DNA from: Phaeosaccion multiseriatum
Taxonomy: Eukaryota; Ochrophyta, other classes
DNA length: 64,000 bases
Reading direction: 5' to 3'
Assembly (NCBI GenBank): GCA_965112735.1
Contig: OZ218958.1
Coordinates: 2,852,001-2,916,000, forward strand
Part shown: in pieces, positions 1 through 12,997 of the stretch
Layout of the letters: each line of letters begins with the position of its first letter
How positions within the stretch are numbered: position 1 is the first letter of the stretch
The notes under the pieces: model-generated
The model's database searches: none
What the model was told of the DNA's origin: nothing
Seen by the model: the letters and a program-made list of their open reading frames with translations, nothing else
Program-made: the position numbers and the translations under genes

Positions 1-279
1 AGGGGAGGGAGGAGGGATGTATGGCAGTTGATGGACAGCGAGGGAGGGAGCGGGCGATGGCAGTGGAGGGGGAGGAAGGGAGGGAGGGAGGGATGGATGG
101 CAATGGATGGGGAGGGAAGGAGTGAGTGAGTGACGTAGTCAGGTAGAGAGGGACTAGGGAGGGAAGAGGAGGGGAGAAGTGAGGGGGTGAAGTGCATGGC
201 GGTATCACGCAGGTGTCGTGTGGTGTGGTGTGGTTGGCTCAAAGGCAGGAGTCCTCCCCCGCCCCCCCCCCCCCTTCAG

Positions 280-988
280 GCGGAACTGCTGCGCCACGTG
301 ACCAACTACGGCGCCCCCTTCTACCGAGAAGTGCTCGACACAGTGGTGGTGTCTCCATCGCAATACACCGCCGATGTCCTCCTAAAGACAAGACGCACCC
401 TCGGAGTGAGCGAAGTGAAGGCGGGTGGGATGCATCTGGATGCCTATCAGCGCGAGATTCAGCACGTTCTGGAGCAGTTCGGCAAGCTGGAGGACAGCGA
501 CCGAGCCGCCCTGGCCAAGGTGCGTTGGTTGGTAGGGCCGTTGGTGGTATGGCTGCTGGTGTTAGGGCCGTTGGTGATACGGCTGTTGGTGATGCAGCAG
601 TTGGTGATCTATCCCCCTGCAACACAGCAACTAACCCCCCCGTCCATCCCGTCCTATCCCATTAAGTCAGTGACTAATCCCGTCCTATCCCATTAAGTCA
701 ATGACTAATCCCGTTCTATCCTTCCCCATCCTGCCCTGCCCTACCCTTCTCTGTCCTTAGCTCCGCTCTGTGATGGGTGTGTCCAACTTCGAAGGAGACA
801 GAGCACTGGAGTCCACCACTGTGCCCCTCTATCGCAGCGTGCTCAACGCCGCTCTCCAGCAGGCCGCGGGGATGGAGTGGGGAGACAGCGACATTGATGC
901 CCTCAGACTCGAAGTCAGGCAGAGACAGAGCGACCTCCAGCTGAGGTGAGCAGAGGAGGGGAGGAGGGGACGGGGAGAGGAGAAGAGA

Positions 989-1029
<41 letters not shown>

Positions 1030-4000
1030 TTCGGAAGGAAGGGCCGCCACAGCGCGGGGGCTGCGGCTTGTGCGTCTTGTTTCCTCTCCTTTCAATCTAT
1101 CAATCAATCCATCCTCCATCCATTGCCAGGGATCAGTGCCCTCCTCATCCCCCCCCCCACCTCCCTCCCCTCTCTCTGACTCTCTCTCTCTCTCCCTCTT
1201 CCTCCCCCTCCCCCTCCCCTCCTCTCTGCACACAACAAGTATATCTGCTGCTGACTCTACCCTGAAGGAAGCCGTCCGCAAGCTCGCTGGAGAGAGCGTA
1301 GAAATGGCCCTCCGGTCTCTTCGAGAACGCATGGGGGCGGGCAACAACTGGAGAGACTGGCCCGAGGAGGAGGTGGTGGGCCCCGTCAAAACCATCTTCG
1401 TGCTCAGACGGGTAAGGTGTTTCATCTGTCTGTCTCTGTCTTTCTCTATCCATCTCTCCCCCCCCCTTCTCTCGTTCTCCCTCTCTCTCTCTCTCTCTCC
1501 CTCCCTCTCTCTCTCTCTCTCTCTGATCCTCCATTTGTCCCTCTCCCTCTCCCTCCCCCCCACCCCCCCGCGTCTTCTCAGGCGGTCATGCTCCTCGTCC
1601 AGGCCTCAGCAGACGCGGACCTCTCCAAGTACTTCTCAGGCATCTTAATTGGGTCTCCCTCCTTCCGCCTCAACCCCAAGGAGAAGGGCATCCTCTACCG
1701 CTCCTTCCTTCACTCGTGTGTCAAGGACTCCCTCAGGTTGGGTGAGGAGGACAAGACGCAGCTGCAAGAGCTCAGTGCCATGATGGATATGGACGTTGAG
1801 GACTGCCTCGACGCTTACAACGAGGTGTGTATGCGCTTACGTGTATATTACGTATGTGTTACGTACGTGTGTTTGGGGGACGAGAGGACTGAATCAACGC
1901 CTGTATTGAGGTTTCGTGTGTGTATGTATGATGTACCCCGCTCCTCACCCCCTGCCACCCCCCCTCCTTCCCCCCTCCCATTCCCCCTCCTCCCCCACCC
2001 CAAGATCGTGCTCCCCCTGGCGCAGAGCCGACTGGAGGCCATGGTCGTCGCGAAGGAAGGAGAGGAGGGCTTCACCACTGCCCAGGTGAGGTGTCGGTTT
2101 CAGCTCAGTTGCAGTAGCAGTTGTTTAGCCCCCCTGCCCACCGGGGTGGTGGGCACTCCTCACTACGCCTCCCGAGTTCGGGGGACGGCGGGTCGGATTT
2201 GGTGGGTGTGGTCGATCAAGTCAGCTAACCTGAAACTGAAACTCAACCCGCTGCCTTTTTGCCAGGTGCAGCAGCTCAGGACCCACCTCGAAGTTCCAGA
2301 GGCCGTGTTTGCTGACATGCTCATGGAGGTGTACCACGGTCAGGTGAGTGAGGTGCACAGCGATATCGACCTGTTCGATATCAATTATCGATGGAGTATA
2401 TACCCGCCCGCCCCCACCCTCCCACACTGAACCCTCTTTTCTCTATACCGTATGTTCGCTATAATAATATTCTTACACGACACTTCCAACTTTAACGAAC
2501 TGTTCGAATCGGACAAACGGTGCAGGTGGTGCGTGTGTTGGAGGCCTCCGTAGGCAGCGCCCCCTCGGAGAGTGAGGCGCAGCGGCTCGAGGCGTTGGGG
2601 CTGGAGATGGGCCTGGAGTTGGAGAGCATGAGGACCATTCACGACCTCACTTGCGGTCACATCTATCGCCAGGCCGTAGTGGACAGCTTTGAGACCGGCG
2701 CTGCTGCAGGAGTTGGTGATACAGGAGGAAGTGGCAGTGGCGATACAGCAGTTGGTGATACAGGAGGGGGTGACGATGATGCAGCAGGGCTCAAGCTGTT
2801 CACGAGCGATATGTCCCTTGGGGCGCTGGACACGCTTCGGCAACGGTTGGGCATGAGTGAGGAGGGAGCCACGGCAGAGTACGCGGAGGCCTTGCAAGTG
2901 AGTGAGAGAGGGAGAGGGACGGAGGGGGGAAGGGAGAGGCACGGGGAGAAAGGGGGGGCGAGATAGAGAGAGAAGGGGGAGAAAGAGGCGGGGGGGGGGG
3001 GAGATTGTGTGTGTGCGAGAGAGGAAGAGAGAGAGAGTGGGTGAGAGATGAGACAGCATAAGGAGAGAGAAGATGGGGGAGGCAGGGAGGGAGAGAGAGA
3101 GGGAGGGAGAAAGAGCGCACGTCAGAGAGAGGCGCACACAGAAGGGGAGGGAGAGAAAAGAAGAGGGAGGGACAGGGGGGTGCTTGTGTTCGGGGCGTGG
3201 ATTTAATTTTCGGTTTCGGTTGTCAAAGGGCTGTGCTCCCCCACCAGGCCCCCAAACCCTGAGCATTCACTCACACTCACACTCACCACCCCTCCTGCCC
3301 CGGCTCCTCCTCCTCCCCCTCCTCCACCCTCTCATCACCAGGGCGCCATGACGCCACACGTCAAGACGCTCCACAAGGAAATTGAGCTCCTCACTGAGGA
3401 GAGGGCGGCCTTCCAGGAGTCGCGCAAGGCGGCAGAGGCCATGTCCCCCTCCTCCTCCTCCTCCTCCTCCGCTCCCTCTCCTCCTTCTGCTGCTGCTCAA
3501 CCTCGCTCCGCCTTCCTGCCCCCCTCTCTCCAGAGCCTGATGGGCGGTGGTGGTTGGGGCGGGGGCGGCGAGACGGCAGCCGATGGCAATGGTGGCGGTG
3601 AGATGGCAGCAAATGGAGGTAGTGGTGGTGGTGGTGGTGGTGGTGGGGGGGTGGGGGCATTAGCTTTAGTACCATGTCCGCTACCACCCAGAAGGGCGTG
3701 GAGAACCTTCTGCAGCACCGAGCAGACGGGCTTATGGGGAAGGTGTCCTCTCTCGCCCTCGCGTGTCGGGGCAGCGGAGTGGAGAGCAACCTCGAGGAGA
3801 AGGCCAAGAGAGAGGGGGGGACTCGGATCATGAAGGGGAACAGGAGGGGGTTAAATGGCGCCTCCGTACCACCAATTGTCGAGGCTGGGAATGCCCAACG
3901 GCTCGGTGGTGGTAGTGGTGCTGACGGCGATGGAGAGGAGCCCTATCTACTGCCATCCTCCTCCTCCTCCACCACCACCACCACAACCACCTCCCTGGCA

Positions 4001-5068
4001 CCCGCCTCTGACTTCTCTGCTGACTACTCTGACAACGATGGGAGCGATGCTGATGGTACGGTGGTGCTGGAGGCTGCAGAGGCGGTGTACATCTTCTTCC
4101 TTAAGGAGTTGTTCTCCACGGCAGGAGGCGCCGCCAAACACGTCGTCGCCAACCTACCGTTGAGATCCTCCCTCGCGGCGGCTCTCGGCATCAGCAAAGC
4201 CGAGGTTATTGAGATACACAGACGCTTGAGTCACCGCCTCTACACCAGCTTTGCGGCCGACACCCTCGCGTCCAAGTGGCAGATCACAGATGGCGAGCTG
4301 CGGTTGCTCGAGGTGATGCAAGAGGCCCTGGGGATGAACCCTGTGGTCTGCTCGGAGCTGCTGGGAAGGACCAAAATCGGCTTCCTCCGCCAGCAGATTG
4401 AGGCGCTTGGGAGTGGTGGAGGTGGGGGTGGGAGTGGGGGTGGTTTCGGGACCCAAACAAGGATGCTTCCAGGAGATGTGGAGCGGATTCGGGAGGCCTC
4501 TGCTAAGATGGGCGTGAGTCTCAGGGCCGATCTCCTGCTTCCCGAGGAGAGGAGGAAGAACATGTTTAAGGCAGAGGCGTCGGGGGTGCTGGCCCACGCT
4601 CCGCCAAAGACCAAGAAGCTGCTGGGAGGGTCGGTGGCTGTGCCTTCAAGTCCGCGGGTTCGAAAGCGCCTTGATGCCATTCGAGAGGGCTTGGAGCTTC
4701 CTCCTGAGGTACTGGTGGAATTCTACGCTGGCTTGAGCAGCGGCACTGCTGCTGCTGCTGGTGGTGGTGGTGCTGGTGCTGGTGCTGTTGCTGCTGTACC
4801 ATCCACGGTTGTATCACCAACGGATGTATCATCCACGGATGTATCACCAACGGATGTATCATCCACGGATGTATCACCAACCGATGTATCATCCACGGAT
4901 GTATCACCAACTGCTGATGCTATACCGTCGCTGCCTTCTTCAACCTCTTCAAGTACGGCCATGTTGTCGTCTGCGAGACAGGCAGGAGAGGCAGGGGGGG
5001 CAGGAGCAGGACAAGGAACAGGACAAGGAGGTGGAGGGGGGGAGCAGCAGGAGCGCCCCCCTACTTGA
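280..5068 (+). CDS. TIC110: Tic110-like inner-envelope translocon protein (5' partial)
   Basis: Tic110 is the scaffold/channel-associated protein of the plastid inner envelope that recruits stromal chaperones during import. Visible exons: 280-519, 761-945, 1240-1411, 1582-1824, 2005-2085, 2266-2343, 2526-2897 and 3342-5068 (with a frame change inside). All junctions before 3342 are GT-AG and phase-consistent. The helical repeat pattern resembles the plant Tic110 stromal domain, for example KGILYRSFLHSCVKDSLRLG in exon 4, matching the family's LYRAYVTDALSSGR-like stretch, plus repeated 'DVE..LDAYNEV'-type helices. About 1000 residues are visible, near the plant length, but the N-terminus with its membrane spans lies upstream. 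The last exon changes frame between about 3597 and 3692 in a GGT/G-rich tract: either a small intron (possible 3598-3725) or a homopolymer indel. The stop is TGA at 5066. Family call is by eye and probable; the exact C-terminus is less sure. Confidence 0.68.
525..612. repeat. Degenerate 15-nt tandem array of the GTTGGTGATAC motif, intronic
   Basis: About six 15-nt units (GTTGGTGATACGGCT, GTTGGTGATGCAGCA and decayed versions) lie just inside the 5' end of a Tic110-like intron. The same motif appears in coding and intergenic DNA elsewhere in the window. Confidence 0.8.
2709..2784. repeat. 15-nt motif array inside Tic110-like exon
   Basis: Units of GTTGGTGATACAGGA and relatives, read in frame as Val-Gly-Asp-Thr with Gly/Ser/Asp variants. 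It lies between two conserved-looking helical segments, so it is an insertion into the protein, not part of the fold. Confidence 0.75.
4801..4914. repeat. 15/30-nt array of the GTATCACCAAC motif near the Tic110-like C-terminus
   Basis: Alternating units GTATCACCAACGGAT and GTATCATCCACGGAT, read as VSPTD/VSSTD repeats. This is the reverse complement of the motif seen at 525 and 2709, so the same DNA word is used in the opposite orientation within one gene. Confidence 0.85.
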
Positions 5069-5140
5069 CAATTAGCGCTTGAGACTAATGACGCTGTTGA
5101 CGCTGTTAACTTGTTGACTGTTAACGCTGACGTTGTTGAC

Positions 5141-8100
5141 ATGAGCATGCGTGCGGACCATCATCATCATCATCATCGAGACGACGGCCTGGGGCAGGGA
5201 AGAGGAAGTGATGATGGTGATGGTGATACAGCAACAGCAGCAGTAGCAGCAGCAGCAGCGCGTCGGTCTCAAGCGGAATTTGAACAGGGGGCGAGGTGGG
5301 CACGGGCCAATCTCGGGGCGAGAGAGGAGGAGGTGAGGAGGCAGGACAGGGGGGAGGGCGACCCGAGTAGGGGGCGAGCAGTGGGGGCGGGGATTTTGGC
5401 GCCGTGGAAGAGAGCGACAGATGACGATGACGAAGAAGAGGAGGAGGATGAAGAGGAGGAGGAGGGCGAAGGAGAAGAGCATGGCAGTGGATGGGAGGAG
5501 GAAGAAGAAGATGACGACAGTGGAGGGGACGAGGAGGAGGATGACTTCCTCGCTCGGGCGGAGGAGTCGCGTCGCCTTGTGGAGGAGGCTCTGAGCGTGG
5601 CCCGGGGGGCACAGGCTCGAATCAGGGGGACCATGGGGGACAGCAGCAGGGTGACGGCTGTATCTGTGCCTGGACCACCAACTGCTGCATCATCGGCTGC
5701 AGCGGCTGGTGGTGGTGGGGTAGGAGCGACGGGCCTTGGTATCGGTGGTACCTCGCTCTCTTTCTCGTTCGACGATGACGTTGAGCAGGTAAGTCAGTGG
5801 GAGGGAGCCGTGGCTATACAGAGCCGTGGCTTTTGTTTTCGGGGCTGATGGACGAAATGTGTGGTGTAGGCAGGGCATAGGGCAGGGCAGTTGGTGATAC
5901 AGAGTAGTCGGTGATGCAGGACAGGGCAGGCCAGGGCAGCGATGTCGCTCGTGTGTGCGTCTTCTGACCTGCTCCCGCCGAACGCCACGTGTGTGTGTGT
6001 GTGTGTGTGTGTACTACCAACACGTGATGATAAGGTGCTCAGCAACACCCGAGCCGCTGCAAGAGAGGCGGGGCTGAAGGCCGAGATGGAGGTTCGACGC
6101 AAGGCCGCCGAGGGAGGGGGGGGTGTATCACCAACTGGTGTATCACCAACTGCTGCTGGCGGTGGTCAAGACGGGTCCACTGGCACCGGAACCGCCGAAC
6201 CCCCTCGGGGCCTACGGGCAAGATTTCGAGGCATCCTGGGGAAGGGTTTGGGTGGGGCAGGGGCAGGGGGAGGGCAACAGGAGGCCCAACAAGGGGATGG
6301 GAGGAGTGGGGGTGGTGCTGCAAGTAAGTCATGGGAGAAGGATACGATGGAGCAGCAGCGACAGGAGGCAGAGGCCAGGACTGTGGCCCGGGCAGCGAGG
6401 GACGAGTTTGAGCGGCAGAAGGTGGCGGTGACGGAGAGAAGGAGCAAGAGCAGCAGCAGCAGCAGCAGCGCCCAAGGGAAAGGGAAAGGGGAGGAGAAGG
6501 AGGAAGGTGTGGCTGTCGAAGAGGTCGGCGAAGAGCGGAAGCTTCCGGCAGGAGCGAGTATGGAGGAGGAGGAGGAGGAGGAGGAGGAGGAGGATGCAGA
6601 AGTGGTAGCAGAGAGAATGACCCAGGAGCCGTGGGAACGATGGGTCGCGACGGTTGCGGCGATCGAGGAGGCGTATAGCGAGCTGAGGTCGAGCCATGCG
6701 CAGAGCGTGGCGGTGGAGGGAGAGGTGGCCGGTGCTGTGCGTGCCCTCGAAGAAGTGCTACGCGAAGCTCAACGGGCGGCGGCAGGGGTGGGGGAGGGAA
6801 GGGGAGGAGAAGGAGTCGAGGAGCTGGAATCGCTTGTGGTAAGGGCGTCTTTGGCGCTCGATAAAGCAACCTCGTGCTTCCGAAGGACGGCGGAGAGGGA
6901 GGAGCAGCGACGGGTGCTCAGAGGAGTGGAGGCGCGATACAACGGCCTGTTGGTGGGGGTGCAGAGGAGACGAGACGGAGGGGGCAGGGTGGGAGGAGGA
7001 GGAGGAGGAGGAGGAGGGGGGGGAGGGGGCAGGCGATGGCAGCAGAGGGGGAGGACGAGATGAGCGGGCTTGCCTATTCTCGCAGGCTGTTTGAGCGAGC
7101 TTTGGTTTCCGCAGTCGAGATGGAGAAGGACGTGTTGGCGGCAGCGGCGGATGGCTCGTCCTCTGACCTCGGCTTGGAGAGGCTCAGGAAGGAGGTCGGG
7201 GGCGCGACCAAGGCGCTGAGGGTGCTTGAGGCTCAGATTGTGCAGGGGGAGCAGTTGATGATTCAGCGGGAGGAGAAGGAGGAGCAGGCTCGGTTGGCGG
7301 AGGCGGCGGAGCGGGCGAGGCTGCAGAGAGAGGCCGATGCATCTGTTCGAGCGCAGCAGGAACAGCTTCGGCGAGCGACGAAGGCCAAGAAGGGCAGGGA
7401 CAAGGCCAAGGAACAGAGCAGGAAGGAGGAGGACAAGGAGAGGACCAAGCAGAAAAGGCAGGTGGAGCAGGTCAGGGCAGAGAGCATGGCCCGGGCGGAA
7501 GAGGAGGAGGGGGAGGTGGCAGCACTGGAGGAGCAGTACAGGCATATGGTCGATGCGCTGGCGAAGAGAGGCGACGAGGACGTGTCTAGAGCTTGTGCGG
7601 TGGCCTTTTCAGCGGCGCAGGGGGCCATCATCAAGGCTCGCGGTGACCCTTCTTCGGAGGTGAGGGAGGGAGGTAGGGGAAGGCAGTAGATGGAGAGAGG
7701 GGGGGGGGGGGGGTTGGGGCGAGGAGAGGAGGGAGGGAGGGGGCGATAAAACCTCCCTCAGATGGCGTTTGCTCTGCCGCTCATTCTTCTCCAAGTGCCA
7801 ACACCCCCTTCTCTGTCTCTTTCTCTAAGTCTGTGTGGGATTCAACGCCCCTTCCCCCACCGACTCTCTAATTCATTGTCCCGACATGGCTTTCTTCTTC
7901 TTCTTCTTCTTCTTCTTCTTCTTCTTCTTCTTCTTCTTCTTCTTCTTCTTCTTCTTCTTCTCCTCCTCCTTCTCCTCCTCCTCCTCCTGCTCCTCCTCCT
8001 CCTCCTCGGCCTCGGCCTCAATACGTCCCTGCCCCCCACCCCCTTTTTCTGCTTTGCATCCCCACATCCCCACACCCCCACACCCCAGGCCGGACGCGAT

Positions 8101-11100
8101 TCAGCTCGAGAGAGCCTCCGAGCCGCCTCGTCAGTGCTCTCCGTGGCAGGGGCGGCCATGGACAGGGCGCGCGAGGGACAGCGCGAGGGGCTCGCACAGC
8201 TCAACGCACTCATCCCGGTGTGGAAGGTGGCCAAGGGCAAGCTGGAGCAGGCCATGAGTATGAGCAGCGGCAGCACCAGAGGGAGTAGCGGGAGTGTCGG
8301 TGGCGAAGCAGCAGCAGCAGCAGCAGGAGGAGGAGTTGGTGCGGGCGATGATTCAGCGTGGGCACCGGCGGATCGAGCCATTCGAGTGGCGGAGAAGGCT
8401 ATGGACGAAGCCCGAGAGCTTCTCGAAACCCTTCCTCAGAGGGGGCTGGGGGGGGGCAACAAGAAGGTCCAGCCCTTCTCCTCCGCGACGGAGCTGTGCG
8501 CCAGAGAGACGGAGGAGGTAGGACAGGCCCTTCTCTTTGCGGAGGATCTCGTGACACGGGCCTCCGCGGCTGTGGATGCCTCACGAGCCAAGGTCGAGGC
8601 CATGCGGATGCAAAGGATGGCGAATCGTGTGGCGCTGGAAGATGCGGCTCGACGCTTAGAGGCGCTGGCGGGGCGTGCGAAGCTGAATGGGTCCTCGGGG
8701 GAGGCAGCGGTGGCCAAGGGGTTGGTGGAGTGTAGTCAGGAGCTGCAAGCGTGTCAGGTGCTTCAGATGGAGGAGCGACGAGGAGGGGAGGGAGGAGGAG
8801 GAGGAGGAGGAGGGGGGGGGGTGGTGGCTTCGAGGGCGCTGGAAACACTCAATGGGATGCTCGGGCGGCTGGAGGGAGCCATCACTGGTGGTGGTGGTGG
8901 TGGTGGTGGTGGTGGTGGTGGTGGTGGTGGTGGTGGCAAAGGAGCCAAGGAAGGAGGGAAAGACGAGAGGAGTGGCGCGAAGGCGACGGGGAGGGGAACG
9001 GGGTGGGCTTGGGGAAGAGGGAAGGGCGTGGATAGAGCCAGGGGGGGAGAGGAGGACGAGAGGAGGACGGGAGGAGGGGGCTTCTTGGGCGTGGATAGAG
9101 CCAGGGGGGGAGAGGAGGACGAGAGGAGGACGGGAGGGGGGGGCTTTTTGGCTGGGAAGGGTGATACCAAGGGCAGTGCGGCACCTCCTTCTCCCTCCAT
9201 GTCTGAGTTGCGTACCACTCTGCGCGAGACGAGGGACCTGGCCGAGGCGAACTTCATGCTACCACACCAACAAGGGGGAGGCCTTGGTGATACGGACACA
9301 GATGCGGCTGCCGACCAAGCCGTCGCCAAGACGATTGCCCAGAAGCTCACCAAAGCAGAGGCGCTCGTAGAGGCGTGTTTGCTCTCGGGCGAGAGGGGCA
9401 GCGCCCTTGAGACCAAGATCACCACCATGGCCGTGAGAGACGCCACTGCCTACGTCAAGGCCAGGGCCCAGGAGCTGGCCTCCGAGGCGGGCAGGAGGGT
9501 GGTGAGAAGGACGGAGCTCAAGCAGGTCACCGCCGCTGCGGCCCTCGCGGAGGAGAAGAAGGTGCGTGCGTGTGCGTGCGTGTGCGTGGATGGCTGTGTG
9601 GGTGTGGGTGTGAGTGGGTGCGTGGGTGGGTCCTGTCTGGACGTAGTGTTTGAAGTGTGTCCCGCCCTCTCTATGCGTGTATCGCGCATGTGCCCTGCCA
9701 TTCACTGCCATAAGCATACGACTCCCCCTCATCAGCATCATCATCATCATCATCCTTATCATGAGCATCATCACCACCATCATCATCGTCCTCCTCCCCC
9801 CCCTCATCATCATCATCATCATCATTGTCATCCTTCTCATCCTCCTCGTCCTCCTCCTCCTCCTCCCCCCCCCCCCCGCAGAGCGATGAGCGGAGGAAAG
9901 AGAAGCAAGTGCAGGAGCAGGAGGAAGCCCTCCGCGTCTCTGTGGCCGCTCGCAGACAAGCTGAGATGGAAGGGCTCGCGAGGGGCAGAGGAGGACGACC
10001 TTCTGCTGCTTCTAGTGCTGCCACACGTCCAAGTCCAAGTACTAGCACTTCAGGCTCAGATTCACAAATGGCAGATTCACAGTTGGCAGCGACAGAGGAG
10101 TGGGGTAGGACGAGGCTGGAGAGGGAGAGGGCTAAGCTGAGAGCGGTGGAGGCGGCGGCGGAGGCGGCAGGGGGGACGGTGGCGTCCTTGACAAGGACCG
10201 CCGTGAAGGAAGCAAGCAAGGCTATTGACGAGGCGGAGGCCAAACAGGCCACGCTGATGCTCAGGGATGGTCAGGGGCAGGGGAAGGGGAAGGGGAAGGG
10301 GGGTGGAAGGGGAGGCAGTCGTTTGGGCCGAGCAGGGGAAGTAAGGCCTTCGTGAGGCTTCGGGAGGAGGAGAGGAGAGCGCTAGAGGAGGCGCTGGAGA
10401 CGGTGGAGTTTATGCTTGAGAAGACGGCTGAGCACATTGCACGCACGAGGCTGGTGAGTGGGGAGGAAGGGAGGGGGAGGAGGAGGGAGGGAGGGAGGGA
10501 GGGGGTGAGCGAGGTATGGAGGAAGGAAGGGAGAGGGGGGAGGGAGGGAGGGGAGGGGGGGGAGGAGGAGGGAGCGGCAGCGAGGTATGGAGGAAGTACT
10601 TGCTTCCCCTCCCTCCTGCTTTCTCTTGTTTTGGGTTTGTTGTTCTCCTCGTGCTTTGGTTGGCACGTGTACGCATGCACCAATGCATGACCACCACACC
10701 TCATTCTAGTCGCACTTACACGCACACGCACACACACACACTCACGCTCACACATCCCTTCCTCTCTCCCTCCCTCCCTCCCCTCCTCTCTTCTTCTCTC
10801 CTCTCAGCTCGTGGGCAAGGCCGAAGAGATTCGCGCCGTTGCCGTGACGAGGCTCAGCGCTCTCGAGGCCTCCCTCGACGAGATCATCGACACAGCAACC
10901 GAAGCAGTTGGTGATACATCATCCGACCCGGTCACCACCGTAGCCCGACCGGCTGTGGCGTCGACCATTGCCACTGCTCGGGCAGCGCTTGTGGCGGCGA
11001 AGGGCCTGGTAGGGGAGGGTGCGGTGCAAGCCTGGTTAAGGGACCCGGGGGGCAGTACCATGTTGGTGGACCAGGCGGCCGAGGCGGTGACAGCTGTGAG

Positions 11101-11477
11101 TCGGGCCATTGCACTGGAGCTGGACACTGATCGCGCCTCTGCGGCCCAGAGGGAAGTGGACGAGCTTGCAGCGGACAGGGTGGAGAGGGAGGCACTGAGG
11201 CTGGAGAGGGAGGCGGAACGGCTTGACGCCACGGCCAGGTGAGGGAGGAAGGGATGGATGGAGGAAGGGAGGGAGGGAGGGATGGAGGGAGGGGGGCAGG
11301 GAGGGAGGGAGCGAGGGAGTGAGGGAGGGGGCGAGGGAGAAAAGAGTGGAGGAATTATCCCCCTTGGGTGCTTGGTTGATTGATGCTCGATTGCTTACTT
11401 GGTGGATTGATTCATGACATGAGGATGGCTTGATTTGTCGATTGGCTGATTGATTGATGCATTGATGCATTGATTGG

Positions 11478-11515
<38 letters not shown>

Positions 11516-12989
11516 GCATAGGGCACGGGCGCAAAGGGAAGCCCAGTCCCGGCGGGAGGCAGAGGCAGCGCGCTTAGCCTCCGAGGAGGAGAAGCGGCAG
11601 AAGACAGTGCAGCGGCTCTCAGAGCTCAATCTGCCCGACGAGGCGGTGCGGGCGTTGGAGGAGGAAGGGGAGCGGTTACGCGAGGAGGCAGAGAGAGGCG
11701 TGGATACGGTGCTAAACGACCCGGGGCTGCTGGCAGAGGAGGAGGAGGAGAGGGAGAGGCGGAGGAGGGAGGCTGCGGAGGAGGAGGAGGGGTTGGTGAT
11801 ACAGCGGGAGAAGGATCGGATCTATGCGGAAGAGTGGGCGATGAAGGAACAGGAGAGGAGAGAGGCCGCCAGGGAGGGAGGGAAGGAGGGAGGGGAGGAG
11901 GAGGAGGAGGAGGAGGAGGAGGCGGAGGAGGAGGGGCAAGGGAGGGACACGGAAGCTGAAATGGCACAGGTGCGGAGGGAGAGTGAGGAGGAGGAAGAGC
12001 GCCAACGGGAGAGAAGAGAGGGGGAGGAAGTGCAGCGGAGGAGGCAAAGTGCTGTCGTCGCGCCTTCTACTGCGTCTGTACCACCAACTGCTCCCCCTGT
12101 TGATGCGGCGCTCGCCATTCTCATGCAGCGGGAGACGGGGCAAGAGGAGGAGGAACAGGGGGAGGGAAGTGCTGCCATGGTCGAGAAGCAGGGGAGCACC
12201 AGTAGTAGCAGTAGTAGTGGCGATAGAGTCACAGATGGCGATGGCAAGGCCAAGGGTAAGGGTAAAGACAAGAGGAAGGTGATCTTTGGCGACCCTCTCA
12301 AGGCCTCCTCCCCTCCTTACGCGCCCCTATGGCTGAGGCTGCAGGGTGAGTCACTATCGCTTGGCGACGACGAGGATGCTGATGATGATGAGGAGCAGGA
12401 GGAGAGGCAAGGGAGGGGCGGAGGCGGCAAGGGCAGTGGGCCCAGGCCACTTGAGCGTGAGGGGACCTTTTCAGGGAGAGAGGATGAAGCGGGGCGGCAG
12501 CAGCAGCAGCAGCAGTTGGTGATACAGCAGCAGCAGCAGGGGGGAGGGGGAGAGGAACGCCCCCCTGGGGAGGGGGAGCAGCCCCCCGAGGGCGAGGAGG
12601 ATGATCAATCGCCACCCTCCGACGACAAAGACGACGGTTACGCCGGGGCTTGGGGGGGGGGGGTGAGGGAGGATGAGAGATGGCAGTCAATGGGGGCACC
12701 TTGGCACCTTGACAGCTGTTATTACGTAAGGGTATTAGTGGAGGCTTCTCTTGCGCTATACATTTTGCTTGGGTTTCTTTCCCATCTTTTCATGAACAGA
12801 AGCACAGAATATGTACGGTATGTATTTATGCATCGCATCGTCTTTCTACCCCACCCACTCACCCACCCACCAACCGACTCCACCCACTCACCCACCCACC
12901 TACCCATTTACCCATCCGTCCACCCATCCATCCACCCACCTATCCACCTACCCGCCTTCTGTCCTGACACCAACACACACGTGTGGTGA
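5141..12989 (+). CDS. Large charged coiled-coil protein, unknown function
   Basis: I recognise no domain. Exons I support: 5141-5788, 6035 to about 7659 (frame change near 6990-7065), 8089-9561, 9882-10453 (frame change near 10290-10310), 10808-11238, and 11522 to 12725 or 12989. The first in-frame ATG after the Tic110-like stop is at 5141, followed by a run of His. The product is about 2100 residues of Ala/Glu/Arg/Gln-rich predicted helix (for example 'RRLVEEALSVARGAQARI', 'LEREAERLDATAR') broken by poly-Glu, poly-Gly and acidic runs; the C-terminal part is strongly acidic. A good donor (TAC|GTAAGG) at 12726 suggests the last coding exon may end there, but no convincing further exon is seen before the convergent gene. 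It could be joined to the Tic110-like gene if an intron removes the 5066 stop; I consider them separate. Both frame changes fall in G/purine tracts. Confidence 0.5.
6121..6156. repeat. Two tandem copies of GTATCACCAACTG motif in exon
   Basis: GTATCACCAACTGGT followed by GTATCACCAACTGCTGCTG, read as GVSPTGVSPTA in the coiled-coil gene. Confidence 0.8.
7891..7964. repeat. (CTT)n tract in intron
   Basis: About 24 CTT triplets in the 3' half of the intron 7660-8088, passing into CTC triplets toward the acceptor. The 5' part of the same intron is GA/G-rich. Confidence 0.9.
8886..8936. repeat. (GGT)n coding repeat
   Basis: Perfect GGT run of about 17 units, read as poly-Gly in the coiled-coil gene. 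An imperfect 72-nt duplication follows at about 9027-9150 (two copies of a GVDRARGGEEDERRTGGGGF-encoding segment). Confidence 0.9.
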
Positions 12990-12997
12990 TCACTCCT

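Noticed and set aside
7842-8381. Arg-, Lys- and Phe-rich frames over the CTT/CTC tract
   Set aside because: Compositional shadows of an intronic triplet repeat.
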